Below are positions 6,257-8,352 of a DNA stretch of 8,352 nt, one piece after another. The notes below the pieces were generated by a model. The model made no database searches. It saw only the letters and a list, made by a program, of their open reading frames with translations, and was not told where the DNA came from. How positions within the stretch are numbered: the first letter of the stretch is position 1; each line of letters starts with the position of its first letter. Made by a program: the position numbers and the translations under genes. Where the stretch lies: the NCBI GenBank assembly GCA_030426005.1, contig JAUHZM010000127.1, positions 1 to 8,352 of the forward strand. Reading direction: 5' to 3'. The DNA comes from Gammaproteobacteria bacterium. Its GTDB lineage: Bacteria; Pseudomonadota; Gammaproteobacteria; Arenicellales; Arenicellaceae.

Positions 6257-7594
6257 TTAGGGCAAACGAACAGAAATTTGTGCCCCGCCCCACTGGCTCT
6301 CACCAATCTCCAGCTCGCCACCGTAGGCCTGTACGATACCCTTTACGATGTGCATTCCGAGTCCATGCCCTGGTGTTTGTGAATCCAGGCGCACACCACG
6401 CTGCAAGATCGTCTCCCTGAGATCCGCTGCAATACCAGGACCGTCATCCGCGATCACCATATGGATTTCAGGTCGATTTTGATCGGTACTAGGCGCAGTG
6501 TCGATGTGCACCGACACTCGCTTACGCGCCCATTTGCAGGCGTTCTCTGTGAGATTCCCTAGCAACTCCATCCAGTCACCCTTATCACCGAAGAACTGTA
6601 AGGCTTCTGGCATTGAGAACTCGAGCACCAGCGCCTTGTCGACATACAATTTACGCAAGCTGTTCATGATGTCTTGCGACACACCGTACACGGCCAGAGG
6701 ACGCGCAAATCGCGTTCGTCCTACGGCAGAAGCACTCTGTAACTGATAGTCAATGATGGTCCGCATCGATGCCAGCTGCTGATCGACCTCAACCTGGTTT
6801 TGATGACTGTAATCCAAACCTGACAGAATCGCGATGGGTGTTTTAAGGCTATGTGCCAAATTTCCCAACACTTCCTTCTGTTGCTCGATGCGTTTTTCTT
6901 CGTGCTCCAGCAGCTGATTCAGATTCTGAGTCAGACGATTAACCTCTTCAGGATAATCTTCATCAAAACGACGACGTTTGCCGGTTTCGATCAAGCCAAC
7001 CTGACGAATTACACGCCCCAGCGGTTTTAACGCCCAGCCAAACACAGCCAACAGAATAGCTAACAGCGCCAAACCCAGCACCGACAACCAGACCAGCAAT
7101 TGTTGACGATAATCATCAATACGCCGCTGATAAACCCGCGCATGCTCGGCCACTCGAACCACCAGCGGCACATCACCTTGCGAAGTTTCCCAACTAACAC
7201 CGAGTGTCATTTGATATAGGCGTGGCTGTGACGACCAACGCAGATCCGGGCGAAACTGGAACTCACCCAATTGGCTACTCGGCGCTGGCAATTCTTCGCC
7301 CAACAATGACCTTGACTGCCATAGCACGTCACCGTTGGCATCGCGGATATCCGCAAACAGACTGGACTCGGCTTGCGACAGCCGCGGCTCCGGAATGGGA
7401 GTCGGCATCACCACGCGCCCCTCTTCAAACTCCAGATTACCGATTAACAACAATACCTGGTTGCGCAATGCATCCTGTGCGTTGCTCAGAACACTCTGCT
7501 CGAACGCGCGCGACAGCGCGACACTCATCAACCCCAAAAACACCAGTAAAATAAAACTGGCTGAGATCAGGAGTCGGCGACGTAATGAATACAC
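6257..7594 (-). CDS. PhoQ-like two-component sensor histidine kinase
   Basis: Inner-membrane kinase, 445 aa, partner of the regulator just upstream. Arg-rich N-terminus, TM1 at about 8-28, periplasmic sensor domain at about 30-165 (with an LFADIRDANGDVLWQS strand region), TM2 at about 167-187 and a HAMP-like linker to about 235. The H-box NLAHSLKTPIAIL carries the phospho-acceptor His248 in the HSLKTP form shared with PhoQ. The ATP domain has an N-box NLTENACKWA (Asn351), DDGPGI (383-388) and GHGLGMHIVKGI (409-420). The PhoQ acidic metal-binding cluster EDDDDAE of enterics is absent; only scattered acids such as EFEEG (55-59) are seen, so Mg2+ sensing should not be assumed. The start is GTG (7594-7592), 18 nt after the regulator stop with no clear ribosome site, so translational coupling is likely. 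No clear terminator follows the stop. Confidence 0.92.
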   Translation of the reverse strand: MYSLRRRLLISASFILLVFLGLMSVALSRAFEQSVLSNAQDALRNQVLLLIGNLEFEEGRVVMPTPIPEPRLSQAESSLFADIRDANGDVLWQSRSLLGEELPAPSSQLGEFQFRPDLRWSSQPRLYQMTLGVSWETSQGDVPLVVRVAEHARVYQRRIDDYRQQLLVWLSVLGLALLAILLAVFGWALKPLGRVIRQVGLIETGKRRRFDEDYPEEVNRLTQNLNQLLEHEEKRIEQQKEVLGNLAHSLKTPIAILSGLDYSHQNQVEVDQQLASMRTIIDYQLQSASAVGRTRFARPLAVYGVSQDIMNSLRKLYVDKALVLEFSMPEALQFFGDKGDWMELLGNLTENACKWARKRVSVHIDTAPSTDQNRPEIHMVIADDGPGIAADLRETILQRGVRLDSQTPGHGLGMHIVKGIVQAYGGELEIGESQWGGAQISVRLP

Positions 7595-7612
7595 GAGCTA
7601 AACAGAAGTCGG

Positions 7613-8296
7613 TTATTTCTCGTCGCGCGGAATGCGAAAACGGTAGCCTCGCCCGCGCTGCGTTTCGATGGGTTCGAGCGTTTGCTCAGGATCGAGCTTT
7701 TTGCGCAGGCGCCGCATAAATACTTCAATGGTGTTGCTATCGCGGTCGTCATCTTCTTCATAGATATGATCAACCAATTCACGTTTAGACAACACTTTGC
7801 CGGTGTGCATCATGAGGTAGGACAAAAGGCGGTATTCATACGCGGTTAAGGACAGCGGCTCATCATGCAGAAACACTTGCTTGGCCGACGTATCGATTTT
7901 AATTGGCCCACACACGATGGAGTTATCAGCCATCCCCACTGAGCGGCGTAGTAGTACTTTGATGCGTGCTGCCAGCTCCTCTGGATGAAAAGGCTTGGTC
8001 AGATAGTCATCAGCGCCTGCCTCCAGCCCTTCGACCTTTTCCTGCCAACGATTACGCGCAGTAAGAATCAGAATCGGGTAAGCAAACCCTTCCTGACGTA
8101 GGGTCTTAATCAGCTGCACACCATCCAGCTTGGGTAAACCCAGATCAATGATCGCGAGGTCGACCGGATACTCACGTCCGTAATACAAACCTTCTTCACC
8201 ATCACCGGCCACATCGACCACATAGTCTAACGCGCGTAAACGATCCGCCAGCTGCGCCTGCAACGCCAGCTCGTCTTCCACAATTAATATTCGCAT
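7613..8296 (-). CDS. PhoP-like response regulator (OmpR/PhoB family)
   Basis: DNA-binding regulator of 227 aa that would be phosphorylated by the adjacent kinase. Receiver domain at 1-116 with the acidic pocket (Asp8, phospho-acceptor Asp51 in IIDLGLPKLDG), Thr79 (ILTAR) and Lys101 (DDYLTKPF). Winged-helix domain at about 125-222, with LSLTAYEYRLLSYLM, the recognition region SNTIEVFMRRLRKKL (about 188-202) and the wing TQRGRGYRF. DLGLP, LTARNRWQEKVEGLEAGADDY and YEYRLL match PhoP closely. The start ATG has an AGGAAGG ribosome site (8307-8301) 4 nt upstream. The kinase begins 18 nt after its stop. I see no PhoP box (two GTTTA-like repeats) in the 56 nt upstream; the operon promoter may lie before the preceding gene. 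PhoP is the best name by similarity, but PmrA/QseB-type roles are not excluded. Confidence 0.93.
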   Translation of the reverse strand: MRILIVEDELALQAQLADRLRALDYVVDVAGDGEEGLYYGREYPVDLAIIDLGLPKLDGVQLIKTLRQEGFAYPILILTARNRWQEKVEGLEAGADDYLTKPFHPEELAARIKVLLRRSVGMADNSIVCGPIKIDTSAKQVFLHDEPLSLTAYEYRLLSYLMMHTGKVLSKRELVDHIYEEDDDRDSNTIEVFMRRLRKKLDPEQTLEPIETQRGRGYRFRIPRDEK

Positions 8297-8305
8297 AGTG
8301 CCTTC

Positions 8306-8352
8306 CTAGCGTCGTGCATTAATCGAGAGGTTTCGCACCTTGCCGTCAGGCA
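8306..8352 (-). CDS. Possible C-terminal end of an upstream gene (partial)
   Basis: One minus-strand frame is open from the window edge to a TAG at 8308-8306 and reads PDGKVRNLSINARR before the stop. The stop overlaps the ribosome site of the response regulator and lies 9 nt before its ATG, the spacing of genes in an operon. The text resembles the DGkvr-l-vdAr tail of PepSY-domain proteins, which often precede PhoP/PhoQ-like pairs, but fourteen residues are too few to be sure. It could be chance. Confidence 0.35.
   Translation of the reverse strand, partial: PDGKVRNLSINARR

Overview
The window reads as chromosomal core DNA of a gammaproteobacterium. The lysyl-tRNA synthetase, release factor 2, PII, LolC/LolD and PhoP/PhoQ-like proteins all align by eye along most of their length with my recollection of the Enterobacteria/Pseudomonas versions, and prfB carries the classic +1 frameshift site. 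The genus cannot be told from the sequence alone. Every gene I can support lies on the minus strand; plus-strand open frames are shadows. I see no IS element, CRISPR array, tRNA, rRNA or phage gene.

Reading in the direction of transcription (right to left): the right edge holds what may be the last codons of an upstream gene (about 8306-8352), then a PhoP-type response regulator (7613-8296) and a PhoQ-like sensor kinase (6257-7594) in one operon. After a 223-nt gap with a good sigma-70-type promoter comes a nitronate monooxygenase family flavoenzyme (5065-6033), probably a single-gene unit. After a 267-nt leader region comes a PII nitrogen-signalling protein (4459-4797), closed by a convincing intrinsic terminator (about 4384-4410). 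Then follows a tight operon prfB (3150-4245) - lysS (1618-3104) - lolC (357-1610) - lolD (1-341, cut by the window edge).

The operon joins translation functions (release factor 2, lysyl-tRNA synthetase) with the LolCD part of the lipoprotein-releasing ABC transporter. prfB needs a programmed +1 frameshift at an in-frame TGA to give full-length RF2, the known autoregulatory circuit. The two-component pair would sense envelope or cation conditions, and PII would report nitrogen and energy state.

The most notable anomaly is in lysS. About 31 nt appear to be missing just after the motif 3 arginine, at a CGTGA junction. The normal C-terminal tail and stop codon are still there but one frame away, so the synthetase frame runs without a stop into lolC and makes a 915-codon LysRS-LolC open frame. 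This is either an assembly/sequencing deletion or a real lesion in a normally essential gene. I found no convincing undescribed system; the rest is conserved housekeeping and signalling DNA.
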